From the NCBI GenBank assembly GCA_029259535.1, contig JAPHEF010000043.1, positions 1 through 14,743 of the forward strand: a stretch of 14,743 bases of DNA, given 5' to 3'. Below are positions 1 to 6,322 of the stretch, piece by piece. The stretch's first letter is position 1. Each line of letters starts with the position of its first letter. The position numbers were made by a program, and so were the translations under genes. Below the pieces are notes generated by a model. That model saw nothing but the letters and a program-made list of their open reading frames with translations. It was not told the DNA's origin and did no database searches. The stretch is from Alkanophaga liquidiphilum (GTDB lineage Archaea > Halobacteriota > Syntropharchaeia > Alkanophagales > B39-G2).

Positions 1-7
1 CCACCTG

Positions 8-235
8 CTAATGCTCACGGTGCGAATGCGTCGCACGTCCGCGGTAGGCGGCAGCGCAATGCTCGCAGCAGAATGTTAGCTCCTCCCCCTCCGCAACGAT
101 CTTGACAGGTCTCTCCACTATCACCCTTCCACACGTCGCGCACTTCTCCTTCTTCCTCTTCAGCAATTTCCTCACCTCCACATGCAGAATCAATCCCAAC
201 AGCACCAGTGCGCATATAGTCTTTATCATAGCCAT
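8..235 (-). CDS. Small membrane-anchored protein with TRASH/YHS-like cysteine motif
   Basis: A 75-residue protein. Residues 4-19 form one hydrophobic N-terminal helix, followed by a basic stretch (RKLLKRKKEK). A compact cysteine domain has CxxC at C32/C35 and CCxxC at C56/C57/C60, and the tail is His-rich (HSHREH). The spacing resembles TRASH/YHS metal-binding modules, which sense or deliver heavy metals; that assignment is by motif only. The frame is open upstream to 457, but I start at the ATG at 235 because it overlaps the permease stop codon (TGATG, one shared base), a layout for translational coupling, and the upstream residues look like an antisense shadow. The cysteine domain is probably cytoplasmic by the positive-inside rule. 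Likely role: metal acceptor, chaperone or sensor for the permease. A second Met at 229 is an alternative start. Confidence 0.72.
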   Translation of the reverse strand: MAMIKTICALVLLGLILHVEVRKLLKRKKEKCATCGRVIVERPVKIVAEGEELTFCCEHCAAAYRGRATHSHREH

Positions 236-1134
236 CACAGGAAGCCCACCAGATGGAATCCGTAGGATATCAACACCGTCGTGAATACTATCGAAGCGAC
301 GTAGAGCACGGCGGTTTTCTTCCCCATGACCTTCCCGACGGCGAACATCGTGGAGAGGTTCGTTGCAGGTCCTGCGATCAGCACGACAAGCCCGGCGCAG
401 GGGAGCATGCCCTTCTCGATGAGCGAGGCGACGAAAGGAACGGAGGCGGTCGAACATATGTACATCGGCGTCGTCAGTAGCACCATGATTATTGGCGAGA
501 GGGCGCCACCAAAGTATCTCTCGATAGCGCTGGAAGGCACGAGCGCCGCAATCATGCCGGCGCCGAACAAGCCCGCGAGGATGTACAAGCCGACATCGCC
601 CACCATGTCCACGAAGCCGTAACGGAGGACGGTCTCAATCCTGCCAACGTGGGTTTCAACATTGATGTCACGAGCGGCGTCGCCTCCGTCTGCTTCAAGA
701 ACCCCCCTCTCTTTCGAGACAAACCCCGCAAGAGTGCCCGTGGCGATGGCAACAGCGAAGCTCGCAGTTATTTCGGCGATGGCGAACCGCCAGCCAAGCA
801 TTCCAAAGGTGAGGAACAGAGCTGTGACTGTCGTTGCGGGTGTTGCGATGAAAAATGCGAGCGTCGACGCTTTGGACGCTCCCCGCTCGTATAAGCTCAG
901 ACCGGTGGGGATTACGCCGCACGAGCACAGCGGCAATGGAATCCCGACGAACGTTGCGATGAAAATCGAGCGTAGCCTTCCGGTGCCGAGGTATTTAAGC
1001 AGCAGCTCCGACGGGACGAACGCTTTTAGGATGCCGGCGAACAAGAAACCCAACAGTAGCCACGGCGCTGCTTCCTCCGTGAATTCCCACGTCCGTAAGA
1101 GCACGCTCACCAGCACGCTTGCAAACTCGTTCAT
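235..1134 (-). CDS. SO_0444/ArsP-type permease (COG0701), predicted metal or metalloid exporter
   Basis: A 299-residue polytopic membrane protein with about eight hydrophobic segments. The family hallmark PLCSCGVIP lies at residues 68-76, followed by a Gly/Ala-rich segment with ATPATTV. A second half carries STASVPF and AGPATNLSTM, which resembles an internal repeat. Characterised relatives export Cu/Zn (SO_0444 type) or organoarsenicals (ArsP). The substrate here cannot be read from sequence, though the coupled cysteine protein favours a soft metal. The ATG at 1134 directly follows an AGAAGG stretch that is too close to act as a ribosome site. A TTG at 1143 in frame adds three residues and has GTAGGTAG about 9 nt before it. 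A TATA-like box at 1162-1170 would place the transcript start near 1140, so translation may be near-leaderless. Confidence 0.85.
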   Translation of the reverse strand: MNEFASVLVSVLLRTWEFTEEAAPWLLLGFLFAGILKAFVPSELLLKYLGTGRLRSIFIATFVGIPLPLCSCGVIPTGLSLYERGASKASTLAFFIATPATTVTALFLTFGMLGWRFAIAEITASFAVAIATGTLAGFVSKERGVLEADGGDAARDINVETHVGRIETVLRYGFVDMVGDVGLYILAGLFGAGMIAALVPSSAIERYFGGALSPIIMVLLTTPMYICSTASVPFVASLIEKGMLPCAGLVVLIAGPATNLSTMFAVGKVMGKKTAVLYVASIVFTTVLISYGFHLVGFL

Positions 1135-1161
1135 CCTTCTCAAGTGTTCGCTCTACCTACT

Positions 1162-1173
1162 CTTTAATTTCGC
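1162..1173 (-). promoter_or_regulatory. Archaeal promoter (BRE + TATA-like) for the permease gene
   Basis: On the minus strand GCGAAATTAAAGA reads as a purine/A-rich BRE running into a TATA-like AAATTAAAG. Its centre is about 32 bp before the ATG at 1134 and 23 bp before the TTG at 1143. A perfect palindrome, GTTCCGGAAC, lies about 25 bp further upstream (1193-1202). Spacing fits an archaeal promoter with little or no leader; there is no experimental support. Confidence 0.45.
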
Positions 1174-1192
1174 CCTCCGCACTAAGAGCGAC

Positions 1193-1202
1193 GTTCCGGA
1201 AC
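1193..1202. promoter_or_regulatory. Palindrome upstream of permease promoter, candidate operator
   Basis: GTTCCGGAAC is a perfect 10-bp dyad about 25 bp upstream of the permease TATA-like box. That position could suit an activator or a metal-responsive repressor. Short palindromes arise by chance, so this is only a candidate. Confidence 0.22.
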
Positions 1203-1271
1203 AGCGGTTGACTCCAGTAGGAGGCGATGCGTGCCGAACGCCCCGTAGCGTTTAAAGCGCGAGTGCACTCT

Positions 1272-1565
1272 TCAAAACACCCGCGCTCCTGAAGGGCACT
1301 CCTCCACACACTTCCGGCAGCGTGCGCAAAACTCGCCTAACGACACGACCGCCTCACCCAGGGACACCTTCGTGTCCTCAGACCCTCTAACCTCGGCTTT
1401 CATCGAAAAGACGCCGCCGAGCACCTCCTCCCTGACGAGCTCGTTCAGCCCCTCTATCGGACAGACCTTGACGCACACGCCGCAGCCTATGCAAAGCCCC
1501 TCATTCACCCTTGGAATCTTCCTCGGCGCTTCAGGAAACTTCCGGACAACTATAACTTCGACCAC
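1272..1565 (-). CDS. 2[4Fe-4S] ferredoxin-like protein at the end of the suf unit
   Basis: A 97-residue protein with two full four-cysteine clusters: C25/C28/C31/C35 (CIGCGVCVKVCP) and C80/C83/C86/C90 (CARCRKCVEECP). The 44-residue spacer between them is longer than in bacterial-type clostridial ferredoxins. Each CxxCxxCxxxCP set binds one [4Fe-4S] cluster, so the protein should carry electrons at low potential. The GTG start at 1565 has a strong site, GGAGG, 7 nt upstream, and begins 17 nt after the sufB stop. Being last in a thi4-sufC-sufB unit suggests either that it supplies electrons for cluster assembly or that it is an early client of SufBC; this is inference. A palindrome, GAGTGCACTC (1261-1270), starts just after the stop codon. 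Confidence 0.85.
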   Translation of the reverse strand: MVEVIVVRKFPEAPRKIPRVNEGLCIGCGVCVKVCPIEGLNELVREEVLGGVFSMKAEVRGSEDTKVSLGEAVVSLGEFCARCRKCVEECPSGARVF

Positions 1566-1582
1566 TTTCGCTCCTCCTAAGA

Positions 1583-2938
1583 CTACAACACCCTCTCCAA
1601 GCTCATCGCAATTACCCGGTTTATCTCCTCGCGGAGCAGCGGTGGGAAGCCCTCGGTTTCGACATCTAAGAAGCCACGAGCTATCATCGAGGTCGCGGTG
1701 GACTCGTCGAGCCCCCGACTCATCATATAATGCAGTTGCTCCTCAGCGATTCGCCCAATGGCGGCTTCGTGCGTCAGGTTTGCGTCAGGCGTCGCGCTCC
1801 TGAGCTGCGGGTACGCCCACGCTCTCGCGGTCTCTTCAAGGATCAAGCCCCTGCATTCCAGATGACCCTTGCATGGGTGGGCATAACCTTTGAGCGTGCC
1901 TCGCATCGTTATTTTAGACTCGCCTGTGGCGACCGCTCTCGATACGAGCTCGCCTCTCGTCCCCTCCTCTGAGAATATCAAAGCGGAGCCCACATCTATG
2001 TTTGAGGACTCTACGCCGAGAACTATCGTCCTTATGACCGCCCTCGCATTCTTCCCTCTAAGGATTGCCGTCGGGTAAGCTTGGTCGCTCTTGCAGGGCC
2101 CGATGACGATAAAGTTCTCGATGTAGGTAGCACCTTCGTCAACGATGGCTCCGATTCTCGGTCTTACGTGGAAGCGTTCTCTGAAGTTGTGAATCATGCT
2201 GTAAGTTACCTCGGCGCCCCTCCCTACGTAGATCTCGGTGATGCACCCGTGCAAGCCGATGTCGCAGGCGGGTTGAGTCACGCACCCTGAGATCAAGTGT
2301 AACTTTGAGTAGGGCTCGGCGACGACGAGAATGCGTGGCAGCTGCGCATAATCCAGCGTTTCGACGAAGAAGCAGGCTTGGAGCGGCAGGTCGAGCCGTA
2401 TGCCCCGCTTGACCCAGACGAACACGCCGCCAATGCTGTGCCCCGCATTGTAAGCTGTGTACTTGTCGAGGTTCATCGGGAGTATGCGTCCGAAAAGCTT
2501 TTCTATCCATGGGTATTTGTGGACGGCGTGCTCGATGTCCTCCACGACGACTCCGTTTGGGAACTTTTCGAGGAGTTTTTGTCCCTCTTCCGTGAATGCG
2601 AGATACGTGGTGTCGGCGTCCTCCTGAAGCTTCGTGCCGGCACGCCCCTTTTCATCTATCCTCTGACCGGCGCTTTCGGCAATCTTCTTCATCTCGTCGT
2701 CGAGCTCCACCAAGCTCTTCCGGGGCTTATGCTTTCGCGCAATGTCGGGTCTATAAGTGAGCAAATCGAAGTCCATGCCGTGTCTCCCGGCGGGAAATCC
2801 CCGCTCTTCGTATTCGAAGAAAATCCTTCGGGCTTGCGCCCTCTGTTCGCGAAGCCACTCCGGCAGTCCTCGATCGTACTCTTCAAAAAAATCTTTGAGT
2901 TCCTTTATGACTTTAAGTCTTTCGGCGTCGAGCGTCAT
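1583..2938 (-). CDS. sufB: SufB-type Fe-S cluster scaffold protein
   Basis: A 451-residue SufB/SufD family protein, the scaffold that with SufC ATPase builds Fe-S clusters in the cytoplasm. The C-terminal family signature is clear: THEAAIGRI (389-397), then QLHYMMSRGL (401-410) and an AxxMIARGF stretch (417-423). Cys362 (ECRGL) and Glu391 (THEAA) lie where E. coli SufB has the assembly residues Cys405 and Glu432, so I call it SufB rather than a pure SufD; archaeal SufBC systems often have only this one scaffold. The middle is the beta-helix region with regularly spaced hydrophobic turns. I chose the second Met (2938) because it makes an ATGA overlap with the sufC stop and has GAGG 8 nt upstream; an ATG at 2944 is also in frame. 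There is no FAD-binding SufB N-terminal extension. Confidence 0.92.
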   Translation of the reverse strand: MTLDAERLKVIKELKDFFEEYDRGLPEWLREQRAQARRIFFEYEERGFPAGRHGMDFDLLTYRPDIARKHKPRKSLVELDDEMKKIAESAGQRIDEKGRAGTKLQEDADTTYLAFTEEGQKLLEKFPNGVVVEDIEHAVHKYPWIEKLFGRILPMNLDKYTAYNAGHSIGGVFVWVKRGIRLDLPLQACFFVETLDYAQLPRILVVAEPYSKLHLISGCVTQPACDIGLHGCITEIYVGRGAEVTYSMIHNFRERFHVRPRIGAIVDEGATYIENFIVIGPCKSDQAYPTAILRGKNARAVIRTIVLGVESSNIDVGSALIFSEEGTRGELVSRAVATGESKITMRGTLKGYAHPCKGHLECRGLILEETARAWAYPQLRSATPDANLTHEAAIGRIAEEQLHYMMSRGLDESTATSMIARGFLDVETEGFPPLLREEINRVIAMSLERVL

Positions 2939-3684
2939 GTGCATCGCCTCAGAGTCCGCACGAACGCCTCGTAGCCTTCGCGCTCCACTCTCGGGACGAG
3001 TTCCTCGGGCGCGCCGCGAGCGACTATGCGGCCCTCATACATCACGTGCGCTACGTCCACGTCCAGATACTGCAGGATGTAGCCATGATGCGTTATTATG
3101 AGCGTGGAACACCTCAGCTCCTCGATGGCTCTGCGCAGCTCCTCGCCGATAAGTTTTAGCGAGTCTATGTCCACGCCGCTGTCCGGCTCGTCGAGAATCA
3201 TGAGCTTCGGACGCATGGCGAACACTTGGGCGAGCTCCGAGCGCTTCCGCTCCCCGCCCGAAAACCCGACGTTTAGATCTCTCGACAGGAATGAAGCGTC
3301 CAAGCCGACCCGCTCCACGTATTTTCTCGCCATGCTCTCTTCAGCCTCTAAAAGAGGGTTCCAAGGAGCTTCCCCTACAATGACTCTTATTAAATCCCTG
3401 AGCTTGACGCCCCTGACCTCAGGAGGACTCTGGTGCGCAAGTGCGATCCCGAGCTTCGCACGCTCGTGTATGGGTTTTGAGGTGATCTCCTGTCCCTCAA
3501 AAGTTATGGAGCCCTTTACCACTCCATACGAGGGGTAGCCCATGATCGTCAACGCTAATGACGTCTTCCCGCACGCATTGTGCCCCATGAGGACGTGCGT
3601 CTCCTCCTTCCCTACGCTCAAATTCACGCCCCTTAGAACTTCTTTCCCGCGAACCCGCACCCAAAGCTCTCTCACCTCAAGCAC
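2935..3684 (-). CDS. sufC: SufC, ABC-type ATPase of Fe-S cluster assembly
   Basis: A 249-residue soluble ABC ATPase that drives the SufB scaffold. The Walker A is GHNACGKT (34-41), an unusual variant of GPNGSGKS/T that keeps the essential GKT. The Q-loop region contains AHQSPPEV (83-90), the signature is FSGGERKR (141-148), Walker B is LMILDEPDSG (161-170) and the switch histidines are H199/H200. FSGGE followed by KR and the DSGVDID stretch separate SufC from transport ATPases, and there are no membrane segments. The start is GTG at 3684, preceded by GGAGG 7 nt upstream, and it overlaps the thi4 stop by 8 nt. It overlaps sufB through ATGA, so thi4-sufC-sufB are probably translationally coupled. 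Confidence 0.94.
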   Translation of the reverse strand: MLEVRELWVRVRGKEVLRGVNLSVGKEETHVLMGHNACGKTSLALTIMGYPSYGVVKGSITFEGQEITSKPIHERAKLGIALAHQSPPEVRGVKLRDLIRVIVGEAPWNPLLEAEESMARKYVERVGLDASFLSRDLNVGFSGGERKRSELAQVFAMRPKLMILDEPDSGVDIDSLKLIGEELRRAIEELRCSTLIITHHGYILQYLDVDVAHVMYEGRIVARGAPEELVPRVEREGYEAFVRTLRRCT

Positions 3685-4471
3685 TCCCTTCCCTCCTCAG
3701 CATTTCCAGCGCGACTTCCGCCGCCTTCTTCCCGGAGAGGAGCATGCCGCCGAAGACGGCGCCCATGCGGTGGGCGCCGGCGACGGCGTTCGCCGCCATG
3801 CCTGCAACGACCAAGCCGGGGTAGATCTCCTGCGTGTTCTTGACGATCTCTTTCTCGCCGAGCTCCGCCCACATTGGCTTCTCGCCTACGACATCGCCGC
3901 CCTCGGTCGCAAGCTTCTTCCCGATTTTCTTCGTCACGATTTTACACACCTCGGCGTCGTGTCCCGTCGCATCTATGACAAGCGCCGCCCTCACGGTCAG
4001 AGGGTCGACGTGCAAGTTTGAGAGGTGAACGGCGCTCCAATTTATGACTAAGCCGCGGACACGCCCGTCGCGAACCATCACGTCCTCGACACTTATCAGG
4101 CTGAAGATCTTAGCGCCCGCCTTCACGGTGTTCAGACAGATCGCCGATACCGCTTCGACGGAGTCTGCGACGTAGAGGTCGCCGTGCCGACGCAGCGTGA
4201 TGCCAAACTCCTCGAAAATCCCTCTCGCCTCCTCCTCGACGGCTATTCTCGAGAACATCATGCCGCCGCCCCACATGCCGCCGCCGACGCTGAGCCCCCG
4301 CTCGAACACGACAGTCTTTGCTCCGCCTTTCGCAAGGAAGTAGGCAGCAGTCATTCCGGAAGGACCGGCGCCCACTATTGCGACATCTACGTCTAAGGAG
4401 CGCAGCAGGTCCTCGGTATAACGTTCCAAGATTGCCTTTGAGGTCGCAATTTCCAAGTTGGCGTCCTTCAT
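3677..4471 (-). CDS. thi4: Thi4-type thiazole synthase / ribose-1,5-bisphosphate isomerase family, His-type
   Basis: A 264-residue NAD-dependent enzyme that makes the adenylated thiazole precursor of thiamine in the cytoplasm. The Rossmann motif is VAIVGAGPSGM (30-40), followed by FERG, GGGMWGGGMMFSR (63-75), ATGHDAEV near 169-176 and RMGAVFGGMLLSGKKAAE at the C-terminus. His154 (LHVDP) aligns with the sulfur-donating Cys205 (CMDP) of yeast Thi4; archaeal enzymes with His at this place use free sulfide and turn over. The ATG at 4471 has GGGAGGG about 7 nt upstream and lies only 20 nt after the 3' end of tRNA-Cys. The frame runs on upstream through the tRNA, but those residues are not part of the family. 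Some archaeal databases name this family ribose-1,5-bisphosphate isomerase; the GGGM and His features favour Thi4. Confidence 0.92.
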   Translation of the reverse strand: MKDANLEIATSKAILERYTEDLLRSLDVDVAIVGAGPSGMTAAYFLAKGGAKTVVFERGLSVGGGMWGGGMMFSRIAVEEEARGIFEEFGITLRRHGDLYVADSVEAVSAICLNTVKAGAKIFSLISVEDVMVRDGRVRGLVINWSAVHLSNLHVDPLTVRAALVIDATGHDAEVCKIVTKKIGKKLATEGGDVVGEKPMWAELGEKEIVKNTQEIYPGLVVAGMAANAVAGAHRMGAVFGGMLLSGKKAAEVALEMLRREGSA

Positions 4472-4490
4472 CGGTAGCCCTCCCGTGTGA

Positions 4491-4560
4491 AGCCGGGGCC
4501 CGGATTCGAACCGGGGTAAAGGGATCTGCAGTCCCCCGCGTGCCACTCCGCCACCCCGGC
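4491..4560 (-). tRNA. tRNA-Cys (anticodon GCA)
   Basis: Reading the minus strand, acceptor arms GCCGGGG (from 4560) and CCCCGGC pair over 7 bp. A D stem GCG/CGC follows, with the AGUGGCA-type loop. The anticodon stem is GGGGA/UCCCU with loop CUGCAGA, so the anticodon is GCA (Cys). The variable loop is UUAC, and the T arm is CCCGG-UUCGAAU-CCGGG. The discriminator is U73, the tRNA-Cys identity base. U8 is present, the usual site of 4-thiouridine made by ThiI. The total is 70 nt with no intron and no encoded CCA (TCA follows). A TATA box sits 29 bp upstream, and the thi4 ribosome site begins within 15 nt downstream, so tRNA and thi4 are probably made as one transcript. Confidence 0.95.
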
Positions 4561-4585
4561 TTGTATAACAATTGTTAAGTGGAAG

Positions 4586-4593
4586 TATATAAA
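4586..4593 (-). promoter_or_regulatory. TATA box for tRNA-Cys and probably the thi4-suf unit
   Basis: The minus strand reads TTTATATA, a near-ideal archaeal box A, with its centre about 29 bp before the first tRNA base. No other TATA-like element fits between the tRNA and thi4. The sequence is near-symmetric (TATATAAA on plus), so weak divergent initiation toward 4617 cannot be excluded. Confidence 0.7.
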
Positions 4594-4613
4594 GGTTGCG
4601 GTCGGCCCGCGGA

Positions 4614-4669
4614 GGCGCTCCGGCATAATGGAAGGGGGGCCGCAGCCTCACGCGTCAGTTGCGAGCGCC
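4614..4669. repeat. GC-rich inverted repeat in the tRNA-Cys upstream region
   Basis: GGCGCTC at 4614-4620 is the exact reverse complement of GAGCGCC at 4663-4669, with a GC-rich loop between. It lies in the non-coding stretch between the tRNA promoter and the decayed gene. It could belong to a structured RNA made from the plus reading of the symmetric TATA box, or it could be chance in a GC-rich patch. Confidence 0.2.
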
Positions 4670-4724
4670 GGGCGTAAGGCTCATCTGGCGTGCTGTAACA
4701 AATTGCACTTGGCGTCCAGCGTCC

Positions 4725-5516
4725 ATGATGGTAAGAATAATCGACGAGCCAAGGCGAGGACGATGGGAGAAACCTTCCACTACGTACCTGGAGAGCGGAG
4801 TCCTGCTGCACATAAGCAAATACGCCTTGAGGGAGGCAAGAGTGGGAGATAGGAAGACGCTGAAGGTGATCTATGACGTTCCAACGGAAAGTGATCCGAG
4901 GGGAATGTATGAGTTCAGATTCACGAACAACGGGAGTCATGGTAAGCAAGTCTCCTCCCCTTTGAGCTCTTAAAGGGAAGGGATAGGAGTGGTAAGGAGC
5001 ACGTCAGGGAAATTTTGGCATCTTACAGGCTGATGAGCGATGAGATTAACAGCTTCAGAGCCATGAGGCGCTGAGGATTGCCAGGGTGGGAGAGAGACGG
5101 CTCATCGAGCAAGGGACCAAATGTCCGGCGAGCGTGTTCATTGAAGATCAAGGAGATTATTGGACCTGCTGGTTTGAGCTCCAAGGGATCAAGAAGGCTC
5201 CTCCAAGCTACAAAAGACCCCGTGTCCCGCTTTTCGAAAGGAAGGTAGCGTGGAAGAGACCTAACATATTGATATCAAGGGGCAAGCATGACAGCTCAGT
5301 TGATGCTCAGAAGTTTGTATCCTGATTGGGGGGTGGCATGGCGGCGAGGTGATTAAAGAGCAGCTCTTACCTTGTAAGGCGTTGTTCGACCCGGAGATTT
5401 TCACAATAATATCGATGAAGCCCGTTCTCGAGTGGGAGAAAAGTGAAATAAGCGAAAAAGGACTTCTCGTAATAGATAATTTTACCCCGGTGGCAAAGGG
5501 GTTCCTCTCAGTTTAA
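4725..5516 (+). pseudogene. Decayed protein-coding gene, unknown family, several frameshifts
   Basis: No intact gene covers this kilobase, but successive plus-strand pieces look like real protein. Piece one (4725-4975) begins MVRIIDEPRRGRWEKP and includes ARVGDRKTLKVIYDVPTES. Piece two (about 4961-5074, another frame) has SGKEHVREILASYRLMSDE. Piece three (5071-5325, third frame) includes DYWTCWFELQGIKKAPPSYK and VAWKRPNILISRG. A further short frame holds SLYPDWGVAWRRGD. The last piece (GTG 5349 to TAA 5516) runs VIKEQLLPCKALFDPEIF to the end. Each piece starts about where the previous one stops, in a different frame, which is the mark of a frameshifted gene. Rival readings are a set of tiny genes or assembly indels. 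I do not recognise the family. The adjacent operons lie on the other strand. Confidence 0.5.
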
Positions 5517-5581
5517 GGAGCCCATTGAGCAATTAGGAGCCTGACGGACGCAGTTTATACTGGAATTCAAAAGCGGTGCTC

Positions 5582-6322
5582 TCAGAGCAGCCTTCCCTCA
5601 TGCGAATACACTGTCATTCTCCTCCCTCGCGCGAACCCTACGACCGTGACCCCTGCTTTCCTCGCAATTTCGATTGCCAAGCTCGTGGTGGCGCCTCTCG
5701 ATGCTATTATCGGAACGCGCACAAACACGCACTTCAGAACCATTTCCGAGGATATCCTGCCGGTACTCGCCACGAAGCACCTGCTTAAATCCTGCTTCTT
5801 CAAAAGTGCATGCCCTATGACCTTGTCAAGTGCATTATGCCTCCCTATGTCCTGCGTTATGCACACTGATTCTCCTTCTTCATCAAACAAGCCGCATGAA
5901 TGCACGCCTCCAGTAACCTTATGCAGTTCCGAGGACGTCACCGAGGATACACCCTTAAATATGGCTCCCTTGCCGACTTTGAGCTCAGACTCGACCTTAG
6001 GGAGCTTTGCCTCGTCGAGGAAGGAGGACGCGCCGCCGCACCCGCTCACCACGAACCTCCGGACGAGCACCTTCGGCGTCTTCGTAACCACTCTCGCTAC
6101 GTTTCCTTGAATTTCTAGCGACTCTATCTCATCAAGCGTCCTTATGATCCCTTCCGTGAGCAGATGCCCGACCACGAACTCCTCCTTCATCTGCGGACTC
6201 AGCATCGTCGTCGTGAACAACCTCCCGTTCACGTAGAGCGAAAGAGGCTCCTCGATGACTACAGGCTCGTCTATAGCTTCAGCCGCCTCGGATATCCTTA
6301 GGCATTTGTATTCTCTGTACAT
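5582..6322 (-). CDS. fdhD: FdhD, sulfur carrier/sulfurtransferase for formate dehydrogenase cofactor
   Basis: A 246-residue protein. FdhD takes persulfide sulfur from a cysteine desulfurase and passes it to the molybdenum or tungsten bis-MGD cofactor of formate dehydrogenase. Family motifs are EEPLSLYVNG (24-33), TGGVHSCGLF (137-146), QDIGRHNALDKVIGH (157-171), STGRISSEM (186-194), SRGATTSLA (208-216) and VGFARGRRMTVYS (228-240). The catalytic loop reads SGCGGASS with one cysteine (C95), where E. coli FdhD has CGVCG with two. It starts with ATG at 6322 directly after the sufS stop (TGAATG), so it is coupled to its probable sulfur donor. A formate dehydrogenase is expected elsewhere in the genome. 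Confidence 0.93.
   Translation of the reverse strand: MYREYKCLRISEAAEAIDEPVVIEEPLSLYVNGRLFTTTMLSPQMKEEFVVGHLLTEGIIRTLDEIESLEIQGNVARVVTKTPKVLVRRFVVSGCGGASSFLDEAKLPKVESELKVGKGAIFKGVSSVTSSELHKVTGGVHSCGLFDEEGESVCITQDIGRHNALDKVIGHALLKKQDLSRCFVASTGRISSEMVLKCVFVRVPIIASRGATTSLAIEIARKAGVTVVGFARGRRMTVYSHEGRLL

Noticed and set aside
662..1255. 197-codon plus-strand open frame over the permease gene
   Set aside because: It is antisense to a clear multi-helix permease, has low-complexity Ser/Arg/Pro composition and shows no motif; it is a shadow of codon bias.
2378..2974. 198-codon plus-strand open frame opposite sufB
   Set aside because: Antisense to well-conserved SufB motifs; no domain, and the ribosome site is absent.
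4472..4651. Upstream extension of the thi4 reading frame
   Set aside because: It runs straight through the tRNA-Cys gene and its promoter, and the family starts at the ATG at 4471 with a good ribosome site.
4575..4949. 124-codon minus-strand frame upstream of tRNA-Cys
   Set aside because: Composition is unlike real proteins here, it overlaps the tRNA promoter, and the plus-strand segments in the same place look more protein-like.
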